NCBI GenBank assembly: GCA_036873135.1 | Contig: JAPTYO010000012.1 | Location: forward strand, 12,718,090-12,782,089 | Length of the DNA stretch: 64,000 bases | Source of the DNA: Clarkia xantiana subsp. parviflora | Taxonomy: Eukaryota; Streptophyta; Magnoliopsida; Myrtales; Onagraceae | Direction: 5' to 3' | Part shown: in pieces, positions 21,431 to 33,455 of the stretch | How the letters are laid out: each line of letters begins with the position of its first letter | Position numbering within the stretch: the stretch's first letter is position 1 | The notes under the pieces: generated by a model | What the model was told of the DNA's origin: nothing | Database searches by the model: none | Seen by the model: only the letters and a program-made list of their open reading frames with translations | Position numbers and translations under genes: made by a program

Positions 21431-22260
21431 GGGCGACTATCAGAAGTCGAGGAGTTAGTATTATGACTAAGCTCTTTTATCGTCACCGGACTATTGGGAG
21501 TAGATGAGTTCGTGTTATGACTAAACTCATATGTAGATGGCGACTATCAAAAGTCGAGTAGTTAGTATTATGACTAAAATCCTTTGTAGATGGCAACTAT
21601 CAGAAGTCGAGGAGTTAGTATTATGACTAAGCTCATTTATCATCACCGACTATTGTGAGTCGAGGAGTTTAGTGTTATGACTAAACTCCTTGTAGATGGC
21701 GACTATCGGAAGTCGATGAGTTAGTATTATGACTAAGCTTCTTTATCGTCGCTGACTATTGGGAGTCGAGGAGTTAGTGTTATGACTAAGCTCCTTTGTA
21801 GATGGCGACTATTGGAAGTCAAGGAGTTAGTAATATGACTAAGCTCCTTTATCGGTGCCGACTATTGGAGTCGGTGAGTTAGTGTTATGACTAAAATCCT
21901 TTGTAGATGGTGACTATCGGAAGTCGATGAGTTAGTATTATGACTAAGCTCATTTATCGTCGCCGACTATTGGGAGTCGATGATTTACTGTAATGATTGA
22001 ACTCCTTTGTAGATGACGACTATCAGAAGTCGATGAGTTAATATTATGACTAAGCTCCTTTATCGTCACCGACTATTGGGAGTCGAGGAGTTAGTGTTAT
22101 GACTAAACTCTTTTGTAGATGGCGATTATCAGAAGTTGAGTAGTTCGTATTATGACTAAGCTCCTTTATCGTCGCCGACTATTGGGAGTCGAGGAGTTAG
22201 TGTTATAACTAAACTCCTTTGTAGATGGCGACTATTGGAAGTAGAGGAGTTCTGCGACAC
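21430..22260. repeat. 53-bp tandem repeat array in element F (about 15 units)
   Basis: The unit contains ttatgactaagctcctttatcg, gactattgggagtcgaggagt and gatggcgactatcggaagtc in alternation. Successive ttatgacta words are spaced 51-55 bases apart, and two unit types alternate so that the higher-order period is about 106 bp. It lies between the end of pol and the 3' LTR. Confidence 0.9.
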
Positions 22261-22328
22261 AAAATTATAACGAACATGCATATTTATTCATTACTTTATT
22301 GAAAATGCTAATACATATCAAAAAGATT

Positions 22329-25300
22329 TTAAACATATAATTTCTTCAGATGCTTGGCATTAGAAGTCTTGTGGAGGTGTTGCCCCTGAGGATCTTCTAA
22401 TTTGTAGGCGTTGGGACATGGTATATCAATGATGATATAAGGCCCTTCCCATTTTGGTACCATCTTTCCTCGTTTGTCGGCTACTATGAACTCGTTCCTT
22501 CGCAATACTTTTTCACCTAGAAAGAATTGTCGCTGCCCTACGCTTCGGTTGAAATATCGGGTGGTGGCTAACTTCATTCTTCCTTGAGTTTCTTCTAAAG
22601 TCTACCTTTTTCGTCGACGAGGTCTAGATCGATCTTCCTTTGTTCCTTATTTCTGTCGACTTCATAGGTAGCTATCCTTTGGGAGATATTCATCACTTCT
22701 ACGGGTGAGACGGCTTCTGATCCATAGACCATGCTGAATGGGATTTCTTTTGTGGCCCTCTTGGGAGAGGTTCTAAGAACCTAGAACACTTGGTCTAACT
22801 CTTCTGCCCAGATTCCTTTCAAAGTTGCCACCCTCTCTTTTAGTCCACTAAGGATCGTTTTGTTAGCTGCTTCCACTTGTTTGTTGGTCTGTGCACGATG
22901 AACATAACCAAATCGATGCTTGATGAACATGTCATCATAAAAGCCGGCAAGCTCTTCACTGGATAACTGGGGACCGTTGTCGTTGATGAGGATTTTCGGA
23001 ACCCCATATCGACATATGATTTGTTCATGGAAGAACTTAATCATTTGGAATGCGATTGTCGACGCCAAAACTCTTTCTTCGATCCATTTGGAGAAATAGT
23101 CGAGGACGACTATAATATGCGTCCGCTGACCTGTTGACTTCTGTAGAGGACTTATGAGGTCGATTCCCCCATTGTGCAAACGACCAAGCGCTCATCATGG
23201 GTGTGAGCTTTGCTGGTGGTCTTGTTATCTCTGGGGTGTAAACTTGACAAGCTAGGCAAGCTTGTACAAGTGTCGTCGCCTCTTTGCTCATTGTCGACCA
23301 ATAGAAACCTTGTCGTAAGGCCTTTTAAATTAACACCCTTGCCCCTTCATGGCACGCAACATCTCCTTTGTGTAAGCCTTCCATAATTTTTTCCGTTTGA
23401 GGGGCGGGTACACAACGAAGGTAAGGTGTTGAGAATTCTATTTGTAGAGGTATCCATCAAGTATTATAAAACCTCCAGCCAATAGTTAGATCTTAGTTTC
23501 TGCCAATGAATCCTCATGAAGATCTATGTGTTCCAAGTATGCTTGAATGAGAGTCATCCAAGAAGCTTGATCTTGTATGTTGAGAACTCCTGCTCCTACC
23601 TCAGTGGTTGAGTAAATGGAACGTTCAACAAAGTGCACTGGTGTCGGGATGACTCCACCTAAGCCTAAGGTAAATTTTTTGAGAGCATCAGCCTCTTAGT
23701 TACTATAACTAGAGATAGCCTCTATTTGAAAATGAGGCATGTCCTGAATAAGCCTCTTTAATTCTTCTGAATATTTTTTTTTCATATTATTTGTTTTGGC
23801 GACGTAGACTCCGTTGGTTTGGTTGACAATCAACTCAGAGTCGCGTTGAACCCTTAGTTAGAAATTCCCGTACCTTTCTCTATCCCGATGCCTGTTAACA
23901 ATGATTCATACTCAGCTTCATTGTTGGTGGCACGGAATGTTAATGTTAACGCATATCAGAGTGGTTCTCCGCCGGGTGGTGTTAGCACCAATCCTGCCCC
24001 ATATCCTTGTGCTGATGACGATCCGTCTATATATAAAAGCCAAGGCAGGGTGTCGTTGGCCATATTGTCCGGTGTCGCCTTCACATGCTCCTCCTGAGGG
24101 AGGATTACTGGTTTTGCATCGGGTGTTACTGTGTTTTATGCTATGAAGTCAGTGGGTGCCTGCCCTTTGATAGCCTTTCGAGGCCCGAAATGTATTCGAA
24201 ATTCGCTCAACTCCACTGCCCATTTCACCATTTGCCCTGAAACATCTGATTTCTGTAGGAGTTGTTTCAAAGGCTGATTTGTAAGGACCGTGATTTCATG
24301 GGCGTGAAAGTAAGGTCGTAGCTTCCTTTCCGCTATGAGTAATGCATACAGATACATTTCAGTCTCCATGTAATTTGCATCGGCGACACGAAAAATCTTA
24401 CTGACACAGTAGACTGGTATTTGGATGTTGCATGTTTCTTAAATGAGTACAGAGCTCACAACTGATGAACTTACAGTAAAATTGAGGAAAATTTGGTCTT
24501 GTGGAAGTGGTTTTGCCAAGACGGGAAGTGAATGGACGTGCTTCTTAGTTGTTGGAAGGATTCCTCAAATTCTGAACTCCATTCAAACTTATTGTTGGCT
24601 CTTAGCACTTTGAAGAAAGGACAGGACTTATCTCTAGACCGCGACATGAATCTTTCTAGTGACGTCAATCTTCCATTTAGGCTCTGGACTTCTTTATGGC
24701 AGGTGGGCGGCAACATTCCTTCGATCGCAGCTACTTTCTCCGGATTGGCCTCGATCCCTCATTGGCTCACTATGAAACCCAATAATTTCCCTGACTCGAC
24801 ACCAAAGGCGCATTTAGTCGGGTTTAATCGTACCTTATGCAATCGCATGCAAGCAAATGCTTCTTCTAAGTCTCGAACATGGTCCTGACCTCTTTTGGTC
24901 TTGACAAGCATGTCTTCAACATAGACCTCCATATTTCTTCCCAGCATGGACTTGAAAAGTTTATTAACCATCCCCTGGTAGGTTGCTCTGGCGTTGATGA
25001 GTCCAAAAGGCACAACCTTAAAGTAGTAGATGTCACTGTCGGCATAGAAAGCGTTATGCATTTCATCACTAGGATGCATTTGTATACGGTTGTAACCAGA
25101 ATTGGCATCCATGAAACTTAGGAGTTCATGTCCTGACGTGGCGTTGACCAGTTGATCGATTCTTGACAGGCAGCGGATATGAGTCCTTAGGGCATGCTTT
25201 GTTGAGATCTCAAAATTTCACACACATCCTCCACATTCCATTGGACTTCTTTACCAAAACTGGGTTGGCGACCCACGTCTGGAATCGTATTTCTTTCATG

Positions 25301-25340
25301 AAATCGGCGTCTACTAGCTTTCCCACTTCCTAACGTATTG
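22329..25340 (-). pseudogene. Element F pol: RT, RNase H, second RNase H, integrase, all broken
   Basis: Reading leftwards, RT lies at 25340-24471 (MDANSGYNRIQMHPSD, FGLINARATYQGMVNKLF); the active-site tetrad reads YVED. RNase H follows (24470-24136; YALLIAERKLRPYFHAHEI), then a degenerate extra RNase H segment (about 24120-23600; RATNNEAEYESLL), the integrase zinc-binding region near 23290 (CLACQVY), the integrase core (23179-22781; WIEERVLAST, INDNGPQ, NKQVEAANK), and the C-terminus (22577-22329; VPKWEGPY, PNAYKLED). Many stops and shifts interrupt it. The protein order and sequence style match element E, so both are Tat elements of different age. Confidence 0.87.
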
Positions 25341-25468
25341 CCGCTGTTGGGATCAACTTAACGTGGCCCGCAGATCCTGACAGTGGATTTTGAGGCTTTG
25401 CCTTTGATTAACTCTTTTAGGTGTCTACCTCGACCTCACCGGGTTATTAGTTTCCTTTTGAGTATTTG

Positions 25469-26100
25469 GTAGGCAAGAACCTGAAAAGGGGTTGGAGATA
25501 TGCCCCTGATTCCACTCTGAAGCTTAAGTCAGTAATGGAATATGAGAGAATACTGTAAAAAGTATATCATAAAATGTAATTAACTAATAAAAGTGTTCCC
25601 CTATTTAAAGGGAGAGTGTACCGACTTTAAAAGGCGGCTACCCTCTTGGGAGGGTTTCTATCCGAAGTCGGTAGAAGCAGGTGACAAGCAGGTCGTCACT
25701 TCACCATTCCTTAAGAGGAAGATTTCCTCATGGCGGCTGAAGCAGGTGACAAGCAGGTCGCCACCTCACCATTCCTTAAGAGGAAGGTTTCCTCATGGCA
25801 GCTGAAGTAGGTCGCCACCTGTCCATTCCTTAAGAGGAAGGGTTTCTTCATAGTACTTGGCTGCCGACTCGACTCATACCTTAAGAGAGAGAGTCTTTGA
25901 GTGGACTTGTCGCCATTCTCCAGGCGCTTGTCTTAGTCGTCGACATCATTTTATATCGGTGTCGACCATTTTTCTTTATCTTCTCATTCTGAACGTAAGT
26001 AGTCGTCGACTTATCTTTAGGAGTCCCGACTCAGACGTTCCCACCTTCCTATTAGCTTATCCTCAATAATCGTAGCCCAATAGCCGCCTTTTTATCATCA
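25469..26100 (-). repeat. Right (5') LTR of element F
   Basis: Shares its opening with 20584 onward. It contains three direct repeats of about 65-70 bp (gcaggtgacaagcaggtcgccacctcaccattccttaagagga) at 25675-25840. The right limit is estimated; the sequence turns into unassigned AT-rich DNA by about 26120. Confidence 0.6.
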
Positions 26101-26782
26101 CCCATAAATCTTCTTATTTGGTCTGTAAACACATAATTTTGGTCCGCGCGTAGCACGTTCAAAATGTCATATGTGACGCGCTAAAAAAAGTATTTAAATA
26201 TGGAAGATCGCAAAGTTTCTAAAGATGGGTCTGACTTAAAATAGGATAGTGTATATGCATATTTATTGTAAAATATTTAAAAAAAAAATATATTATGTAT
26301 ATTTATGGTAATATACACACATACATATATATATATATATATTCAGAATATTAATATTGCATATTTTTCTGATTTTATTTTTCCAATTTGGGGGTCCTAG
26401 TTTAGCTATAAATAAGGTCATATTACAAGTAAAAAAATATTTCTCCTCTAAATTCGTGCCAAGCTATTTTTTTTTCTTCTTTCTTCTTCCATGCACTTCC
26501 GATGGACTCCCGCCGGCCCTAGCTCCGGACGTCGACCGCTGCTCCACTCCATCGACGATTCTCCGCCGCACTCCGCCCTAACTCGCTGGAGCTCTTTCAG
26601 TCCCCAGTCCCTGCTGCCCGTCCAGTCGCCCGTTGCCTCATCTCGTCGCTGATCACCACCGTACTTCCTCTGTGTCCCATCGATCATATATCCATCAACA
26701 TCCTATTTTCCGAGCCCAACTGCCGTCTCCGACCTCCATCCCCAACCAGCGATTCAGGCTCTCCGACATTCACAGAGCATCA
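26101..26782. other. Unassigned DNA between elements F and D
   Basis: The left half is AT-rich with a short AT run (26325-26342). The right half (26450-26770) is strongly pyrimidine-rich on the plus strand with many CTCC and CCG words, reminiscent of a 5' UTR or first exon, but no convincing reading frame or splice signal was found. No repeat family was recognised. Confidence 0.4.
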
Positions 26783-27340
26783 TGTTAGCACTTGGACTAT
26801 GGGTCGTCGTAATTGGGAGCCCATTAGTCCATGTACCTAAGAAATTAGGTTGGGTCACATTAGGGATTTTGGGTTAGGCCTAAAATCTCAATTGACATGA
26901 GAGGCCCAAAATGGGCCTCCCCCATTAACATGGTCGGCCGACTTATGTCACTTAAGGAGGTGGGATTTAGGGTTTAGGGTTTTACTAGGTCTATTCTCCT
27001 CTCCTAAGTTGTGAGATTAAAAGAAAACCCTCATCCCTAAATAAGTGTTTCGGTCGAACCTACTACACACCAAGGAGGTGCCAAATTGCGACGAGCAATT
27101 TACTCTGAGTAGATCCATCCCGCGGAGAATCGACAGAGGCTTTGCTGTGAGGCATAATCCGCATAGGCCTTCTCTAAAAGGAACCTCTACGAGGAACCGT
27201 CCGGCGGATCGAGAACTCCCCTCAAAGGTCATAGGCTACAGGAAACAGTATATGTATGTGCACCTTCTTCCGCTGCGTATTAGTTACCATGCATGTATCT
27301 AGGGTTTTGTTTCTGTAGCATTAATCCCCTAAATCCTACA
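26783..27340 (+). repeat. 5' LTR of element D (558 bp)
   Basis: TGTTAGCAC...AAATCCTACA. In reverse orientation it shares blocks with the LTRs of A (ccctaaatc end, aggcctttgtt-type and ggttaatc-type blocks, gttcggccgaa), with substantial divergence. The right edge is fixed by the adjacent primer-binding site. Confidence 0.82.
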
Positions 27341-28043
27341 GTGGTATCAGAGCCTGTGTTAGGGAGCTCGTATTTTTGATAAAATCGACGTTCTTGGTTT
27401 TTCTTTTCAACATGGCCGAAACTTTTAAAAAATGTAAAGGTTTTAAATTTTCGAAATTTGGGTGATTTTCGGACTGGCCATGGTTTTTCATGATGCTCAT
27501 AGTAAAATTGATGTTCATGATCTTCAAGAAAAATAAGAATTTTATCAAATTTAAACTTTGGATTCTTGATCATGACAAGTTTTGATCTTGAAATTTGACC
27601 GCAAACCCTAGTTTTGGTGTTATTTCGGCCGAACCATCTATAGGTGTACAATATGAAAATTTTAATTTCTTAGTCAACAAGTAACCTAAAGGTGACCGAA
27701 ATATTGACAATATATTTTCACATATTTCGGCCGGAATTTTTAATATTAGAGATGATACCAAAATTAGGACTATATTCACAAGATAATTGTGGATAGTAAC
27801 TCAATATATAACTAGCATAATGGATCTAGATAATATTGATAAAATAGTTGCCTAAAAGATTGATAAAATATATATATCCCTAAATATATATATAAAATAT
27901 TGACAGTAATATATTTTCCAAAAAGACATAGATATATATATTGTGTTGTCAATTATATATATGTATATATATTGTTGATTGATTATATATCTATAAATAT
28001 AGAATCTTGACAATATATATATATATATAGTTGTGCCAAAAAA

Positions 28044-28102
<59 letters not shown>

Positions 28103-29551
28103 CAAAAAATTGGACAATATTTAATTATTAATTGTTACTTGGAGGCCAAGTTAAGTTTTTAGTGGACTTTAAAACCCTACTTGGCTCACAAGTAATAATT
28201 CGGACCGAACCCTATGGGTTATGGACCGGTCCAATTTTAGCACATCCGGGTCGGGTCAACGAACTCGGAACACCATGTGAACCGAACCAGGTTCGGGTCA
28301 CATGGGTCGAACCGGAGCGGGTCAAACGCCCGGTTTTCTCAATTGGTCCAACCCGTTCGGGTCGGGTCGAACCAGGGAAATTAATATGGGTCGAACCGAC
28401 CCGGTTTGAGTGACGAAACAAACCGAATCCTATTTTAAACCGAACCGGTCCGGCCGAACCGTTGTTACCGAACCGGTCGGAACCGGACCGGAATTAATAC
28501 GAACCGAATTAATTAAATTAAAATAGGATGGTCAAATTTTTAAATCCAAATGTTTTTCGAACTTTAAATTACATACACAGTGCTCACAGGTTTAAATTAT
28601 TCGCGTTTTAATTAAACATGATGCCTTGTTTCGATTATGGGGATTGATCTTGGAGATGCATGATTTTGGGACTGAGTCATTTAGTGGGCTGAATTGCAAA
28701 TTCTATTTAATTAATATTATTACATGATTAGAACTGTCGTCTTGACTATGTCAAGCTAGCTGGATTACGCATATAGTGGGCGGAGGCCTGGTTTTCAATT
28801 AATGAGTTGCGCACTAGGATAGACATGCTCTGATGGTTGAAATTTCCTAGGATACATGTCTAGAAGTACGCATAAATGGTTTATAGCATGAATTTCAAGT
28901 CAGCCCCAAATGTTTTAAAACCGTAATCAGTTGCCAAATATGCATATTTTTTTATGGTGTGATCACGCATGATGCGTATGCATAAATGTTGGGGATGGAT
29001 TAGCATGTGATAATTTACCTAAGCAGTAGAATTATATATGCTAAGCATGAGTTCCTCGGAACATTAGACGTATGACGCGTATGCATGAGGCGTGTAGTTT
29101 CTTGGATGATATGTGCGCGTGATAATTTACTTGTGTAGTAGAATTATATGTGCAAACTTGAGTTCCTAGAAATTTTTTAAAAAGGGCCTTGGGAAAGCCA
29201 ATATCGGGTGTTTTAAAAACCTACAGTTCCGGTTATAACGATTAAACCGTTTTAAAAAGACTGATCTATTAGAAAGAAGACGACGATAATGTGAACTCTT
29301 TCACGACCCCCCTTCCCTCGGTTTACTGTCGGTCGGTTGGGTTAGATGTCTGAGGAATCATTATTAGTCATCTTCTATCTCCTAAATATCTGATGAATGC
29401 ATTTCTTTTTCAAAATGTTACTGCCTTCCCGTTTATGCATGATTGTCAATGTATTAGTTCGAATGGCTGCAATTAGCAATGTCATCTCCCATTAAATAAG
29501 GGAGTAAGATTAAATGGTAAGAAATATAAGATCTGGAATAAGCGAGCAAAG
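27341..29551 (+). repeat. Element D leader with AT/GT microsatellite and CCGGTTCGG-rich block
   Basis: The leader has no open coding frame of note. It contains AT-rich runs from 27870 to 28106, including (AT)n followed by (GT)n at 28050-28103, then a block at 28200-28500 dense in CCGGTTCG, GGTCGGGTC and GAACCGG words. The order and spacing of microsatellite and GC-rich block mirror those of element A (11560-12013, reverse). Confidence 0.75.
27342..27354 (+). promoter_or_regulatory. Primer-binding site of element D
   Basis: TGGTATCAGAGCC, complementary to the 3' end of initiator Met tRNA, one base after the LTR. This is the standard primer site of plant copia elements. Confidence 0.92.
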
Positions 29552-30337
29552 ATGGTGATTACTGAAATGAAAGGGTTGAACCATTTAACTACTAAAGAAG
29601 TTAGGCCAGAGGGAGACCTCAGTGATGACCAGAAAGCGTTCTATGATGAGTGGAATGCCAATTACCTGGAAGTACGTTCCACCTTGATGTCGATGCTGGA
29701 AGATGACATACTCTATGAGTATGATCACACTGAGTCTGCTAAGGACCTATGGGACGGTCTTAAAGCGGGGTTTGGTGTTTACACCACGGCACAAAAGTGA
29801 TCGTTAAACATCTCTTTAGACTCATATAAGATGAATCCAAAGCATACGATGCAGGAGCACATCAGACAAATGTCTAATATGCTTGCTGAACTCAAGGAAT
29901 CAGGAGAGATCCTGTCTGAGGAACAGAAGGTCTAATGCGTCATCCGCTCTTTACCGGACTCTTGGAGCAGCATGAAAATGCACCTTACTCATGCAAGCCA
30001 TCTCGACACTCTCGAGAAGGTGCGAGCTCATCTCAAGCTGGAAGAGGATCGACTCAAGGCTGAAAAGCCTAGATCTGAGATGCACGTGGTGTCATCCTCT
30101 CCAACTATGCAAAATGGTAAGCGCAAGAGAAATAGTAAAGACCTTCAAAAGAAGGCTAACAAACAGTATGGTCCAAACCCACAGAAAAAGTACAAACCTA
30201 AGCAAAATGGTGGTAAGAACAGGCAGAAAAAACGCGCACGTCGAGAGGAATCTCGTACGTGCTTCAGGTGTTGTGTGAAAGGCCACCTGGCTGCTGCCTG
30301 TACTAGTCCTTCTAAGGTACGTTCAGAGAAAGAATGA
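29552..30337 (+). pseudogene. Element D gag with CCHC zinc knuckle, broken
   Basis: The start at 29552 gives about 82 residues of copia gag, then a TGA in frame at 29798, a further stretch with SLDSYKMNPKHTMQEHIRQM, another stop near 29935, and the remaining frame to 30337. The final part is very basic and ends with a zinc knuckle CFRCCVKGHLAAAC, which fits CX2CX4HX4C. The protein would package element RNA. The two stops make it inactive. Its protease and integrase should follow but 30340-31560 holds no recognisable domain. Confidence 0.82.
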
Positions 30338-31559
30338 CGAAAGTCATATATTCTCATCAAATTCCAAATTCTCGAGAGTAATTCAAATACCTCACTTTGA
30401 ATTACAGGACCGAGAAGAGGAATGAACGTAAAGTTGAAGATAGAACCCACAAATAAATAAGGACTGGATATTTAAACGTCCTTAGATGCTTGGATTTTTT
30501 CCTGTTTTATTCAGTGATGAATACTCTTGAACTAAAAAGGATTCCTAGTGAAATAATCGGGAACCTTTATTCTGGGCATGTAGTGAATGCTTGGATTGAG
30601 TATAATATTATTCATTTAATTCACCTCGAGCCGCTTGATCTTATGGTTATAGTCCATTGCATTGCTAATATGAGCGCGACATTTTACTAATCCTTATTTT
30701 TCAGTACTCCATTATAATATTATGATTGTAATGATGAACATGTACGATACAATTGAATTTTCGAAATCGAATCGAATCGATTTCACCATGGATCATACCT
30801 GGTGATGCAGGCACGTAGCGCATGTGCTCATCGAAAGACGGAATACATCGATTCGAAGTACAAAATTCAATATGAAGTATGTTCTTGATTTAATGCTTAA
30901 AATAAACTTTCATTTGCTTTAATACCCCTTCGAGGGTAATCACTCATACAATGTTCTCATAGAGAATCAAAACGAGCATAAAGTGAAAACCTAATGCACG
31001 ATCCCCGGTGGATAAAACCTTGGGATATGAGCGAGCAATGAAAAGGAACGTCTGATAAATGACGTCTCCCACTATACGCCTATCAAGACAAAGGATCGGC
31101 GGAGCATTAAAACGAAACACACTTCATAAATAAGATCAGTACCATGATATCGTAAGTTTGACTCATAGCATCCCTTTCAAAGGGGAGTTATGGTCAACTG
31201 TAAATCATGTGGTGAACCTAGTTAATGAACAAATCGGTTACACGACACCATGTGAGCTATTGGTAATGAGAGAATCTTACCGGAATTGCGACATTCGTGT
31301 TGCAAATCATACACACAAAGTACCGAGTAGAATACTGAAGAGTATCTCTATGCATACATATGTGTAATAGCTTGGGAGCATGGTGACGTGGTCGAACATG
31401 ATACGTTACAATACTTGAGGTTGAAATTCCATTGCTTTATAAATATCAACGAACAAAGTCTTGATTGAACTAGAGGATAATGATAATCAGGCTCCACTCG
31501 CTTCGAGTGGGAGATTTGAGGCAGCAACACAAGTGAACGATATGGTAAATGAAGATGGA

Positions 31560-33419
31560 TAAATTTTCATAATAAATCCAGTGGGAGGAGTATATCCAAC
31601 CACACATATCACTGTTGCTGCGGGTGCGAATCAAGTCGGACCTGATAATCAAGTTACTGAACCTATGGATGAAAATCCGACTTTACCTCAACTTCCTACT
31701 ATACCTAGTGGGATGGAACGACCAACTAGGTTCCTGGTCGTTGACACCGTGGAATTAATCTCGGAGGTGGAATTCCGAGACCGAGAGGTCGTCCAAGAAA
31801 AGTTGTTGGTGAAAGTTAAAGTAACGCTTTTGTTTCCAGTGGGAGTATTGCACCGATAACGAGCATTATTCCTAGTGGGAGCGTAGTTCAAACTCAAGAT
31901 GGGATAATCGAGTCTAGACGCAGTCTAAGGCACCGAACTTCTCCTAAGAAGTATCCCATCGAGAGAGGTGAATTGTTCACCCTCACTTCGGTTGATGAAC
32001 TGGTAACGGTTAAACAAGCTATGGATGGACCTCAAGCGAAAGAATGGAAGAAAGCAATGGAGGATGAGATCGCCTCTATGAAAGCTAATTCGGTTTGGTC
32101 TTTAGTTGATTTGCTTGCTGACCGCAGCGCAATAGGTGCCAAGTGAGTTCTGAAATTGAAACTCACTGCTGATGGAGTTGTCGAGCGATACAAAGCTCGA
32201 CTCGTTCTGAAAGGATATAGCCAACTTCACGAAGTGGAATTTGATGAGACGTACTCACCCACCGTGCGTTACACCACAGTGCGAGCTATTTTAGCTCTGG
32301 TTGCAAGCCTCGATCTGGAGCCGCACCAAATGGATGTTAAGACTACATTCCTCCACGGTAACCTGGAGGAAGAGATCTATATGGAGCAGCCGGAGGGTTT
32401 CATTACTCCTGGCAACGAACGTAAAGTTTGTAAACTCCAAAGATCTATTTACGGTCTTAAACAATCATCTCGGCAATGGTACCACGAAATTCCACGAGGA
32501 GATCGTTGGAAATGGATTCGTGAATCTTCACGAGGATCCATACATGTACACAAAGACTTCCGAGTCTAAATACGTCATCTTGACATTATATGTCGATGAC
32601 ATATTGATTGCCGCAAATGAGGTGAGTTACATGAATGAATCAAAGTCCTGGCTGACATCTGTATTTGAGAGGAGAGACATGGGAGAAGCCACGTATATCC
32701 TAAGCATTAAGATTGCTAGGAATCGGGCTGCTCGTAAGCTATGTCTGTCTCAAGAATCATATATCAACAAATTGTTGAAAATGTTTAGACTACAGGATTC
32801 CAAGCCCGTGGATACGCCGGTTGTGTTCGGGTGCGCGCTATCGAAGCGTGATGGCCCGAAGAACCTGGCTGAGTGTGAACAGATGAAAAGTGCAGAATAC
32901 TTAAGTATGGTTTGCAGCTTAATGTATGACATGCAATTCACTCGTCCAGACATCTGTTACGCTGTGGGCCTAGTAGCACGATTCCAATCAGATCATGGCA
33001 ATCAACATCTAAAGGCGATGAAGCGAATAATTCGATACCTGAAAGGTACTGCCGACTACGCTCTGTGCTATGAGGGTGGATAACTATAATTGTTAAAATT
33101 CAGTGACGCCGACCATGGTCGCGATCCGGATGATCGTAAGTCCACCTTAGGGGGAGTATTCCTCTTTGCTAATGCCGCCATTTCATGGATGAGTAAGAAG
33201 CAAACCTGTGTCGCGCTTTCAACTATGGAATCCGAATTCGTTGCCCTCTCTAAGAATGCACAAGAAGCAGTCTGGCTTAATAGGCTCTTAACTGCACTGC
33301 TTGGTGTCAGGGACGGGAGTAAACCTGTAAAGGTATATTCTGACAGTCAAGCAGCAATTGCAGTAGTTAAGAACCCTAAGTAGAAACAAGCATATTATAT
33401 GTCGATTTCATAATCTAGA

Positions 33420-33420
<1 letters not shown>
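31560..33420 (+). pseudogene. Element D pol: linker, RT and partial RNase H
   Basis: A linker upstream of RT (RTSPKKYPIERGELF near 31940) leads into RT: KARLVLKGYSQLHEVEF, TTFLHGNLEEEIYMEQPEGF, YGLKQSSRQW, and an intact YVDD tetrad near 32590. RNase H begins near 33090 (FSDADHGRD, VALSTMESEFVAL, YSDSQAAIAVV). Breaks include a TGA at about 32144 (replacing a conserved Trp), a frame change around 32490-32500, a stop near 33082 and a stop at 33381. Similarity ends at the AT run beginning 33421, so the C-terminus and 3' LTR are gone. Confidence 0.87.

Positions 33421-33452
<32 letters not shown>
33421..33452. repeat. (AT)n microsatellite at the truncation point of element D
   Basis: An AT dinucleotide run marks the transition from decayed RNase H sequence to the upstream region of the MAP kinase gene. 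Confidence 0.9.

Positions 33453-33455
<3 letters not shown>

Larger units (their letters stand above)
20584..26100 (-). mobile_element. Element F: old minus-strand Tat-type Ty3/gypsy element
   Basis: Two diverged copies of one terminal sequence face the same way at both ends: acctgaaaa...gcccct.attcca near 20598 and again near 25479. Between them, on the minus strand, lie RT, RNase H, a second RNase H-like segment and integrase in the order used by Tat elements, then a 53-bp repeat array. Gag, protease and the primer-binding site are missing between the right LTR and the start of RT, so the element is internally deleted. The divergence of its LTRs marks it as old. Outer boundaries are approximate. 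Confidence 0.8.
26783..33420 (+). mobile_element. Element D: plus-strand copia element, 3' truncated, relative of A
   Basis: A 5' LTR (26783-27340) is followed by a Met-tRNA primer-binding site, a 2.2-kb leader with an AT/GT microsatellite and a CCGGTTCGG-rich block, gag, and pol with RT and part of RNase H. The integrase and protease are not recognisable. Sequence similarity to the family ends shortly after the RNase H motif, at an AT microsatellite (33421-33452), and no 3' LTR is present. Target duplication cannot be tested. Confidence 0.87.

Noticed and set aside
27342..27354. Possible tRNA fragment
   Set aside because: Only the 13-base primer-binding complement of initiator Met tRNA; no cloverleaf. 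No tRNA or rRNA gene was seen in the window.
28132..28413. Frames on both strands in the CCGGTTCGG block
   Set aside because: Products are low-complexity translations of repeated words, with no protein character.
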